Origin: Alcanivorax sp. DG881
GTDB taxonomy: Bacteria > Pseudomonadota > Gammaproteobacteria > Pseudomonadales > Alcanivoracaceae
Length of the DNA stretch: 62,930 bases
NCBI RefSeq assembly: GCF_000155615.1
Contig: NZ_DS989915.1
Coordinates: 3,465,195 to 3,528,124, forward strand
Direction: 5' to 3'
The notes under the pieces are model-generated. The model ran no database searches. It saw only the letters and a program-made list of their open reading frames with translations, and was not told the origin of the DNA. A program made the position numbers and the translations under genes. Each line of letters starts with the position of its first letter. Within the stretch, counting starts at the first letter, position 1. This document shows, in pieces, positions 56,693-62,930 of this stretch.

Positions 56693-57268
56693 GTGCTTGA
56701 GCAGCTCAGGCAGCGTTTGCCTGATTACAGACGCACAGAATTGCCCCTGGCGTTGCCCGAGGCCGCCGTTCTGATGCCGTTGGTCGATGTGCCGGAGCCC
56801 CGGGTCATCCTGACGGTGCGTTCCAATTCCATGCCGACCCATGCCGGTGAGGTGGCCTTCCCGGGTGGAAAGCGGGATCCGGGCGATAAAAACCTGCTGA
56901 TGACAGCCTTGCGTGAAAGTCAGGAAGAGGTGGGATTGTCGCCGGATTACGTGGATGTATTGGGGCAGTTGTCTCCGCTGGCTTCCCGGTATGGTATGAA
57001 GGTAACGCCTTTTGTGGGCATCGTTCGCCCGGAGGCACAGCTGCAAGCCGAGCCTGGCGAAATCGATACCATCTTCCAGGTGCCCCTGCAGTTCTTTCTG
57101 GATGAGGTTCCGGAGCTGTCCAGCCCCATTGATGTGTTTGGTCGCCAGTTCCGTATTCCCAGCTATTACTATGAAGACAAACGCATTTGGGGCCTGACGG
57201 CCTTCATGATTCTGGATTTGATCAACCACGTCTATGATGCGGGCATTGAGTTTGAGGTGAAGGGCTAG
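56693..57268 (+). CDS. CoA pyrophosphatase (Nudix, NudL-like)
   Basis: About 191 residues from the GTG at 56693. The CoA-type Nudix motif reads GEVAFPGGKRDPGDKNLLMTALRESQEEVGL (about 47-77), with the CoA-specific motif upstream (ILTVRSNSMPTHAGE). GGAGAAGG at 56683 fits the GTG; the TTG at 56681 is inside it. The enzyme hydrolyses CoA to 3',5'-ADP and phosphopantetheine. It lies 50 nt before the gamma-carbonic anhydrase gene. Confidence 0.87.
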   Translation: MLEQLRQRLPDYRRTELPLALPEAAVLMPLVDVPEPRVILTVRSNSMPTHAGEVAFPGGKRDPGDKNLLMTALRESQEEVGLSPDYVDVLGQLSPLASRYGMKVTPFVGIVRPEAQLQAEPGEIDTIFQVPLQFFLDEVPELSSPIDVFGRQFRIPSYYYEDKRIWGLTAFMILDLINHVYDAGIEFEVKG

Positions 57269-57318
57269 CCTTCAGCCGGTCACGCTCTGCCTGGCAAGAG
57301 AAAACAAAGGGGAGTCGA

Positions 57319-57855
57319 ATGATTTACAAGATTGGTGAGCGCCGCCTGGAGCAGCGTGGTAGTGGCCACTGGATTGCAGACAATGCCACCGTCATTGGTT
57401 CGGTGATCATGGAAGCCAACAGCAGCATCTGGTTCAACGCGGTATTGCGGGCCGACAACGATGTGATCGAAATCGGCGAAAACACCAATATTCAGGACGG
57501 TGCTGTGCTGCATGTGGATCCGGGCGTACCCATGAAACTGGGCCGCGACGTGACCGTGGGCCACAAGGTTATGCTGCATGGCTGCACCGTGGGCGATAAC
57601 AGCCTTATCGGTATCAATGCGGTGGTGCTCAATAAAGCCGTGATTGGCAATAACTGCATTATCGGTGCCAATTCGCTGGTGCCGGAAGGAATGAAAATTC
57701 CAGACAACTCCCTGGTGATGGGATCGCCGGCCAAGGTGGTGAAGGAAATTGGTGAAGGGCACAAGGCCATGCTGACCATGGGCAGCATGCATTACGTGGC
57801 CCATGCCAAAGAATTCGATCAACACCTGGAGGTGGACGAACGGTTCCATGACTGA
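57319..57855 (+). CDS. Gamma-carbonic anhydrase family protein (YrdA-like)
   Basis: 178 residues, left-handed beta-helix of hexapeptide repeats. The zinc triad is complete: H65 (VLHVDPG), H82 (VGHKVMLH) and H87. The C-terminal helix packs on the helix (HKAMLTMGSMHYVAHAKEF). Carbonic anhydrase activity is plausible from the ligands but unproven for this subfamily. Good Shine-Dalgarno AAGGGGAG. The stop overlaps the DUF1289 start. Confidence 0.9.
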   Translation: MIYKIGERRLEQRGSGHWIADNATVIGSVIMEANSSIWFNAVLRADNDVIEIGENTNIQDGAVLHVDPGVPMKLGRDVTVGHKVMLHGCTVGDNSLIGINAVVLNKAVIGNNCIIGANSLVPEGMKIPDNSLVMGSPAKVVKEIGEGHKAMLTMGSMHYVAHAKEFDQHLEVDERFHD

Positions 57856-58057
57856 CAGGCAACTGGTGTCGCCGTGTGTATCGATCTGCGCACTGGATGA
57901 AGAGGATATCTGTGTGGGCTGCTTCCGTACCGGCGGGGAAATTTCCATCTGGGGCTTGCTCTCGGATGATGAAAAGCGAGAGGTGTTTCGCCGTATTGAT
58001 CAGCGAATGAACGGCGAGCCGGCCCCCTGTGTGGTGCGCAAGGAGAAAAAGCCATGA
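57848..58057 (+). CDS. DUF1289 family small Cys-containing protein
   Basis: 69 residues. The pattern VSPCVSICALDEEDICVGCFRTGGEISIWGLLSDDEKREVFRRI is the DUF1289 signature, with four Cys (11, 15, 24, 27) probably binding zinc or an Fe-S unit. Overlaps the carbonic anhydrase stop by 8 nt and the patatin start as ATGA, so the three genes are one translational unit. Function unknown. Confidence 0.88.
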   Translation: MTDRQLVSPCVSICALDEEDICVGCFRTGGEISIWGLLSDDEKREVFRRIDQRMNGEPAPCVVRKEKKP

Positions 58058-58983
58058 CAACACAGATTGGTAGCCAGGAGCCGGTGCGTCCCGTTGTCGG
58101 GTTGGCCTTAGGCAGTGGTTCCGCCCGCGGCTGGGCGCATATCGGGATCATCCAGGCGCTGGAAGAAATCGGTGTGCAGCCACAGGTAGTGGCCGGAACA
58201 TCCATTGGCGCATTGGTAGGGGGCGCCTATGTGACCGGCACGCTCAATGCCTTTGCCGACTGGGTGGAATCCCTGACGGTCAAGGATGTGTTTGGTCTGC
58301 TGGATATCAGCTTTTCCGGCGGCATGGTGAAAGGGGAAAAGCTGTTCAGCTTTTTTCAGGAGCACCATGAAAACCCGGAAATCGAGACCCTGGACAAGAA
58401 GCTGGTCACGGTGGCCACAGACATGAAAAGTGGCCGCGAAGTCTGGATTACCAAAGGGCGGATGCTGGATGCCGCGCGGGCATCCTGTGCCTTGCCGGGG
58501 CTGTTTTCTCCAGTGAAGATGCAGGGGCGCTGGATGCTCGATGGTGGCCTGGTGAATCCGGTTCCTGTTTCTGCCGCTCGCGCCATGGGCGCAGATGTGG
58601 TGATCGCGGTGAATCTCAATGCCCAGTTGGTTGGCGCCCACCTGTCCCGGGACACCCGCAGCCAGGCAGAGGGAGAAGAAGGCACCGCTGAAGAGCGCAG
58701 TATCTGGCAGAAAATGATGGATTACTTCGCTTCAGGAGACGGTCAGGATCCGGGCTTTTTCGATGTGGTGGCGTCCAGCATCAATATCATGCAGGACCGC
58801 ATTACCCGCTCGCGTATGGCTGGCGATCCGCCTGAAGTGACGCTGGTGCCAATGCTGGAAGACTTCGCGCTGATGGATTTTCACCGTGCCAAGGAAGCCA
58901 TCGCCGAAGGGCGTGCGTTGGTGAAACGCTACGAGGCCGATATTCTCGCCTGGGTTGGGTCGCCGATCGCGGATCGGGTTTGA
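58054..58983 (+). CDS. Patatin-like phospholipase (RssA-like)
   Basis: 309 residues. The oxyanion motif GSGSARGWAHIG (about 20-31), nucleophile S50 in GTSIG (48-52) and catalytic D163 in MLDGGLVNPVP are all present, so the enzyme should be active. It resembles E. coli RssA, a cytoplasmic patatin of unclear substrate. Last gene of the carbonic anhydrase-DUF1289-patatin unit; a heptamer array begins 5 nt after the stop. Confidence 0.9.
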   Translation: MTTQIGSQEPVRPVVGLALGSGSARGWAHIGIIQALEEIGVQPQVVAGTSIGALVGGAYVTGTLNAFADWVESLTVKDVFGLLDISFSGGMVKGEKLFSFFQEHHENPEIETLDKKLVTVATDMKSGREVWITKGRMLDAARASCALPGLFSPVKMQGRWMLDGGLVNPVPVSAARAMGADVVIAVNLNAQLVGAHLSRDTRSQAEGEEGTAEERSIWQKMMDYFASGDGQDPGFFDVVASSINIMQDRITRSRMAGDPPEVTLVPMLEDFALMDFHRAKEAIAEGRALVKRYEADILAWVGSPIADRV

Positions 58984-58987
58984 AAAC

Positions 58988-59142
58988 AGCTGATAGTGGG
59001 CAGCTGACAGCGTCTCGATAAGCTGTGGTTTGGATTGAAAGGAAAGAGGCCGCCTCCATGCTTTGGAAGCGGCCTCTTTCGTTTGGATTTTAAGATAACC
59101 TGGGATGCGTCGCTGTCAGCTGTCCACTATCAACTATCAACT
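58988..59142. repeat. Inverted heptamer arms flanking a bidirectional terminator (AGTTGAT/AGCTGAC dialect)
   Basis: Left arm AGCTGAT (58988), AGTGGGC (58995) and AGCTGAC (59002), then AGCG. Right arm GTCAGCT (59115), GTCCACT (59122), ATCAACT (59129) and ATCAACT (59136). Read inward from the minus-strand gene it gives AGTTGAT twice, AGTGGAC, AGCTGAC, AGCG: the left arm plus one extra unit. The stop of the CNNM/CBS gene (59130-59132) is inside the right arm. Confidence 0.92.
59042..59080. terminator. Bidirectional terminator between the patatin and CNNM/CBS genes
   Basis: GAAAGAGGCCGC (59042-59053) pairs perfectly with GCGGCCTCTTTC (59069-59080), loop 15 nt that can pair further (TCC/GGA). Sits at the centre of the inverted heptamer arms. 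Confidence 0.9.
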
Positions 59143-60398
59143 TGCTCTGCTTTCCTGGCTCTCACCGCCTTCACCATATTGTCTTTCACCTGCAGAATTT
59201 CGATCAGGTATTGGTCGATTTTCACCGAAATGTTGGCGTCGGGGATATCCTGAAGGTATTCCAGAATTAGGCCGTTCAGGGTTTTCGGGCCATCGGTGGG
59301 CAGCTCCCAGTGCAGCGCGCGGTTGATGTCGCGCAAGGTGGAGGAGCCGTCGATCACGAAGCTGCCATCGTCCTGGGGGTGGATGTCCTGGCTGGTGGCG
59401 GCCAGATCGGTGGTGAACTCGCCGACAATCTCTTCGAGAATATCCTCCAGGGTGACAAGGCCCTGCACGTCGCCATACTCATCCACGACAATGCCGATGC
59501 GGCGTTTGGCATTCTGGAAGTTGATCAGCTGCTGGTGCAGGGAGGTGGCTTCCGGTACGAAGTAGGGCTCCACCGTGTACTGCATCAGCTCAGCCTTGTT
59601 GATGTCTTCCTTGAGCAGCAAGCGGCTGAGTTTGCGCAGGTGCAGCAGGCCGATCATGTTGTTGGGATCGCCATTGAAGACCGGCAGCCGGGTATGTTGG
59701 CTGGCGCGCAAGGTGGTAAGGATTTCGTGCATGTCGTCATCCAGATCAATGCCGACCATCTCGTTACGCGGGACCATGATGTCCTCCACGGTCACGGTTT
59801 CCAGATCGAGGATGTTAAGCAGCATTTTCTGGTGATTTTCGGGAATCAGTCCGCCGGCTTCATTCACCACAGTGCGAAGCTCTTCCGGGCTCAGGTGATC
59901 GTCGTCCTGTTCATTGGGGCGAATGCCACCCAGACGCAGCAGCATGCTGCTGACGCCGTTAACCATCCACACCAGTGGCGCCAACAATACCTGCAACGGC
60001 TTGAGCACCAGGCTGGCGGGAAACGCGACTCGCTCCGGGCGCATGGCGGCGTATGTCTTTGGCGTGATTTCCGCGAAGACCAGCATGATGATGGTGATGA
60101 CCACCGGGGCCACGGCGGCACCGCTGTCGCCCAGCCAGCGAATCGCCAGAATCGCAGCCACGGTGGCAGCAAAATTATTGACGAAGTTGTTGCCGATGAG
60201 GATCACGGAGAGCAGCCGGTCCGTGCGTTTGAGCAGGGCTTCAACCCGGCTGGCCGCTTTTTGTCCCTGACGGGCAAGATGTCGAAGGCGGTAGCGGTTA
60301 ATAGCCACCATGCCGGTTTCACTGCTGGAGAAGAAGGCAGAGGCCAGAATCAGAATAATCAGGGCGCCAATCAGCCACCCGTCAGAGTAGGTATCCAA
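59130..60398 (-). CDS. CNNM-CBS-CorC_HlyC membrane protein (CorB/YfjD-like)
   Basis: 422 residues. DUF21/CNNM transmembrane domain with four hydrophobic segments (about 8-30, 62-85, 95-115, 128-150), a CBS pair (about 205-325, MVPRNEMVGIDLDDD to VVDEYGDVQGLVTLEDI) and a C-terminal CorC_HlyC domain (about 340-415). The family is linked to magnesium or cobalt efflux/transport. The last codons and stop lie in a heptamer array. A 170-nt gap with another array separates it from the CcsA-like gene. Confidence 0.9.
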   Translation of the reverse strand: MDTYSDGWLIGALIILILASAFFSSSETGMVAINRYRLRHLARQGQKAASRVEALLKRTDRLLSVILIGNNFVNNFAATVAAILAIRWLGDSGAAVAPVVITIIMLVFAEITPKTYAAMRPERVAFPASLVLKPLQVLLAPLVWMVNGVSSMLLRLGGIRPNEQDDDHLSPEELRTVVNEAGGLIPENHQKMLLNILDLETVTVEDIMVPRNEMVGIDLDDDMHEILTTLRASQHTRLPVFNGDPNNMIGLLHLRKLSRLLLKEDINKAELMQYTVEPYFVPEATSLHQQLINFQNAKRRIGIVVDEYGDVQGLVTLEDILEEIVGEFTTDLAATSQDIHPQDDGSFVIDGSSTLRDINRALHWELPTDGPKTLNGLILEYLQDIPDANISVKIDQYLIEILQVKDNMVKAVRARKAEQVDS

Positions 60399-60475
60399 AG
60401 GAAATATCGTTTATCCGCCAGTCGGCCCGCTATTGTTCGGGCCGGGGGGTTAGGGTGTCAAGGAGAGCAGGAGCG

Positions 60476-60503
60476 AGTTGAAAGTTAAAAGTTGAAACGC
60501 GGG
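60476..60503. repeat. Heptamer array between the CcsA-like and CNNM/CBS genes (AGTTGAA dialect)
   Basis: AGTTGAA (60476), AGTTAAA (60483) and AGTTGAA (60490), then ACGCGGG. A decayed inverted counterpart lies at about 60538-60575, across the stop of the CcsA-like gene: TTGAAAC, GCTAACG and, further in, GTTAAAAG and AACGCGG in reverse sense. The units match the 12062 element. Confidence 0.7.
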
Positions 60504-60567
60504 CCCAGGGTTGGGGGGGCACTCAAAGGCTGGAGGCCGCGTTTGGGCTCTTTTAACGTTAAGCGCG

Positions 60568-61368
60568 TTAGCGTTTCAAGATGAATTCCAGAACCAGTTG
60601 GCTGCCGAAGAAGGCCACCAGCAAGACTGCAAAACCGCTGAGCGTAAAGCGAATGGCGGTACGCCCTCGCCAGCCACGGACATAGCGTCCCGCCAGCAGG
60701 ATGGCGAACACCACCCAGGACACCAGGGTCAGCACGGTTTTGTGCATCAGGTGTTGGGCAAACAGATTGTCCACGTAGAGGAAGCCGCTGAAGATGGCAA
60801 CGGTGAGCAGGATTTCGCCCAGCCAGATTGCCTCGAACAGCATGGATTCCATCACCTGGATCGGCGGGAAAAGCCGCATGACGCCACGGATATGGCCGCT
60901 CTTGAGTTGACGGTCCTGAATCCAGAGCAGAATCGCCTGACAGGCGGCCAGGGCCAACACGGCGTAGGCAACGATGGAAAACAGGACATGTACGCCCAGG
61001 CCGTGGGCCAGCGGGTGGGCGGTGTAACCGGTGCTGACCCACAGCATGGCGGGAATGGTGCACGCGGCAAAGGGATAGACGAGCGCTGAAATCCACTCGA
61101 ACGGGCGATACAGGCTGGACACGACGACCACGGCGGCCCCGGTCATGGCCACGGCGGAGGCGACGGGGAACAGCCCCAGTTGCAGTCCGCTGGTGGTGAT
61201 CATCACCTGCCACAGGCTGGCGGCATGGGCGATAACGGCCAGGGTGCCGGGGATCAGAATGCTGGCCCGGGACGGGACTGTCTGGCCGCGAAATTGCCGA
61301 TAGAGGATCAGGCAGGCGGCGAGATACAAAACAAACGCCGCGAAGCCGTTGATCACGGAAAAGTTCAT
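60568..61368 (-). CDS. CcsA/HemX-like cytochrome c assembly family membrane protein (YpjD)
   Basis: 266 residues with about eight transmembrane helices (about 7-22, 38-53, 64-88, 93-112, 130-150, 185-205, 213-235, 245-262). Fits the CcsA/HemX (YpjD/CorE) family that sits next to ffh in many gammaproteobacteria. The WWD-type heme-handling core is not evident, so heme transport is not assured. The Met at 61368 starts the first helix; the longer frame upstream belongs to another reading. Divergent from ffh. Confidence 0.82.
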   Translation of the reverse strand: MNFSVINGFAAFVLYLAACLILYRQFRGQTVPSRASILIPGTLAVIAHAASLWQVMITTSGLQLGLFPVASAVAMTGAAVVVVSSLYRPFEWISALVYPFAACTIPAMLWVSTGYTAHPLAHGLGVHVLFSIVAYAVLALAACQAILLWIQDRQLKSGHIRGVMRLFPPIQVMESMLFEAIWLGEILLTVAIFSGFLYVDNLFAQHLMHKTVLTLVSWVVFAILLAGRYVRGWRGRTAIRFTLSGFAVLLVAFFGSQLVLEFILKR

Positions 61369-61454
61369 AAGTCGTTGTTATCCGAAGTAGGCGCCCAGCA
61401 TAAAATGGCGGGCCAAGCCCGCTGAAGTCTGGCATAGCCGCCAGTTATCTATCA

Positions 61455-61469
61455 ACAATCATTCTCATT
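61455..61469. promoter_or_regulatory. Fur-box-like sequence upstream of ffh / CcsA-like gene
   Basis: ACAATCATTCTCATT (61455-61469) differs at one position from the common Pseudomonas-type Fur-box core ATAATCATTCTCATT. It lies 87 nt upstream of the minus-strand gene and about 130 nt upstream of ffh. Confidence 0.4.
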
Positions 61470-61597
61470 TTGTGCCGTGAAAGGGAAGACTGCGGCCGGG
61501 GCCCATGACGTTGGTGCCCAAGGAGGGCTATAATCGCGCCCCTGTCACTGCGGCAGGCACGCCCGGCCGCAGACATGGTGCATTTGGAGGTAGACCC

Positions 61598-62930
61598 ATG
61601 TTCGAGAATCTCACCGATCGGTTGGGATCGTCGCTTAAAAGCCTGGCAGGTCAGGGTTCCCTGACCGAAGACAATATCCGCGACACCCTGCGCGAAGTGC
61701 GCAAGGCACTGCTGGAGGCCGATGTGGCCTTGCCGGTGGTGAAAGAGTTTGTCGAGCAGGTAAAGGAAAAGGCCCTGGGGCAGGAAGTGCTGCAGAGCCT
61801 GAACCCGGGCCAGGCGTTTGTGAAGATCGTCAACGACGAGCTGGTTCACACCATGGGCGATGCCAACGACGCCCTGGATCTGGCCACCAAGCCGCCGGCC
61901 ATTATTCTGATGGCGGGCCTGCAGGGTGCCGGTAAAACCACCTCTGTGGCCAAGCTTGCGCGTTTCCTGCAGGAGCGTGAGAAGAAGAAAGTCATGGTGG
62001 TGTCCGCTGACGTCTACCGCCCGGCGGCTATCGAGCAGCTGAAAACCCTGGCGGGGGAAGTGGAGACCAACTTCTTCCCGTCCACCGGCGACCAGGACCC
62101 GGTGGATATTGCCAATGCGGCGCTGGAAGAAGCCCGCCGTCGTTATATGGACGTGCTGATCGTCGATACCGCAGGCCGTCTGCATGTCGACGAAGACATG
62201 ATGAGCGAGATCAAGCGCCTGCACGGGGCCATCAGCCCGGTGGAAACCCTGTTCGTGGTGGACGCCATGACCGGTCAGGATGCGGCCAACACCGCCCAGG
62301 CCTTTAATGAAGCGCTGCCGCTCACCGGTGTGATCCTCACCAAGGCCGACGGTGATTCCCGCGGTGGTGCGGCGCTGTCTGTGCGTCAGCTCACCGGCAA
62401 GCCGATCAAGTTCATCGGTATGGGCGAGAAGACCGACGCCCTGGAGCCGTTCCACCCGGATCGTATCGCCAGCCGGATTCTCGGCATGGGCGACGTGCTC
62501 TCCCTGGTGGAAGAAGCCGAGCGCAAGCTGGACAAGAAGAAAGCCGAAAAAATCGCCAAGAAGTTCAAGAAAGGCAAGGCGATGGACTTCGAGGATCTCA
62601 AGGACCAGTTCCAGCAGATGCGTAATATGGGCGGCATGGCCGGCCTGCTCGACAAGTTGCCGGGCATGGGCGGGATGATGGAAGCGGCCCAGGATCCGGC
62701 CGCCATGAAACAGATGAAGCACATGGAAGCCCTGATTGATTCCATGACCCCCAAAGAGCGCCGTAACCCGGATCTGCTTAAGGGCTCCCGGAAGAAACGC
62801 ATTGTCGCCGGTGCCGGCCTGGAGATTCAGGACCTGAACCGCCTCATCAAGCAGCAGAAGATGATGGCCAAGATGATGAAGAAGATGCGCACCAAGGGTG
62901 GCATGAAGAACATGATGCGAGGCATGGAAG
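61598..62930 (+). CDS. ffh: Signal recognition particle protein Ffh (3' end beyond window)
   Basis: Partial, 444 codons visible. SRP GTPase that targets membrane proteins with 4.5S RNA. N domain (1-90), G domain with G1 GLQGAGKTTSVAKL (about 107-120), VSADVYRPAAIEQL, DTAGR (about 190-194) and TKADGDSRGG, then the Met-rich M domain (from about 328; many Met near QMRNMGGMAGLLDKL and KMMAKMMKKMR). The ATG at 61598 is preceded by TTGGAGG. The frame is open at the window end. Confidence 0.97.
   Translation, partial: MFENLTDRLGSSLKSLAGQGSLTEDNIRDTLREVRKALLEADVALPVVKEFVEQVKEKALGQEVLQSLNPGQAFVKIVNDELVHTMGDANDALDLATKPPAIILMAGLQGAGKTTSVAKLARFLQEREKKKVMVVSADVYRPAAIEQLKTLAGEVETNFFPSTGDQDPVDIANAALEEARRRYMDVLIVDTAGRLHVDEDMMSEIKRLHGAISPVETLFVVDAMTGQDAANTAQAFNEALPLTGVILTKADGDSRGGAALSVRQLTGKPIKFIGMGEKTDALEPFHPDRIASRILGMGDVLSLVEEAERKLDKKKAEKIAKKFKKGKAMDFEDLKDQFQQMRNMGGMAGLLDKLPGMGGMMEAAQDPAAMKQMKHMEALIDSMTPKERRNPDLLKGSRKKRIVAGAGLEIQDLNRLIKQQKMMAKMMKKMRTKGGMKNMMRGME

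Noticed and set aside
61445..62722. 425-residue minus-strand frame opposite ffh
   Set aside because: Antisense to conserved ffh; composition (His/Gln-rich) is typical of a shadow frame.

Overview
The window is a gene-dense chromosomal segment of a GC-rich gammaproteobacterium. Gene order and protein character fit the Pseudomonadales/Oceanospirillales border, and my best guess is an Alcanivorax-like marine bacterium. The supports are: the aspS-yebC-ruvCAB-ybgC-tolQRAB-pal-cpoB-queE-queC-tRNA-Lys string; the nadA-M48 protease-TusA-like-perM-bcp-gcvR-dapA-bamC-MBL-purC string, which from memory is colinear with Pseudomonas aeruginosa; a RegB/RegA pair; and an AspRS with the Pseudomonas-type His at the discriminating position. 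No prophage, insertion sequence, CRISPR array or rRNA is visible. Genus assignment is inference.

Layout. 1-4.7 kb: proS, a secreted GlyGly-CTERM protein and a small thioesterase. 4.8-15.1 kb (minus strand): tamA-tamB, regB-regA, a methyltransferase with an uncharacterised exported protein, a PA4642-family protein and an HU-type protein. 15.4-27.3 kb (plus strand): aspS, yebC, Holliday-junction genes ruvCAB, the Tol-Pal envelope operon, queuosine genes queE/queC and tRNA-Lys. 27.4-34.8 kb: a light-response type island (DUF523/DUF1722 protein, LitR-like MerR regulator, photolyase, FAD oxidoreductase, DUF1365, cyclopropane-fatty-acid synthase) with translationally coupled starts, preceded by a perfect 8-bp inverted operator. 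35-43.6 kb: nadA, a BepA-like protease, a TusA-like carrier, perM, bcp, gcvR, dapA, bamC, an MBL hydrolase and purC. 43.7-49.5 kb: a small lipoprotein, an exported protein, an HD-domain protein, a GntR regulator, tRNA-Val, a DUF72 pair and mltF. 50-59 kb: purL, two tandem hotdog paralogues, a NIF3-like protein, two Nudix hydrolases, gamma-carbonic anhydrase, DUF1289 and a patatin. 59-62.9 kb: a CNNM/CBS protein, a CcsA-like protein and the 5' part of ffh.

The most unusual structure is not a gene. At least a dozen intergenic regions carry short degenerate arrays with a strict 7-bp period (units such as AGTTGAA, AATTAAT, ACGCCTG, AAGCTGC, GCTGCGT, AGTGGCG). They sit directly on or after stop codons, preferentially between convergent genes. 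In several places two arrays face each other as inverted arms, often around a rho-independent terminator. Reading inward from either side gives the same unit dialect, and paired arms differ by gain or loss of whole 7-mers. I know of no described element of this form in gammaproteobacteria, although heptanucleotide tandem repeats (STRR) are known in cyanobacteria. I report it as the leading candidate for an undescribed system.
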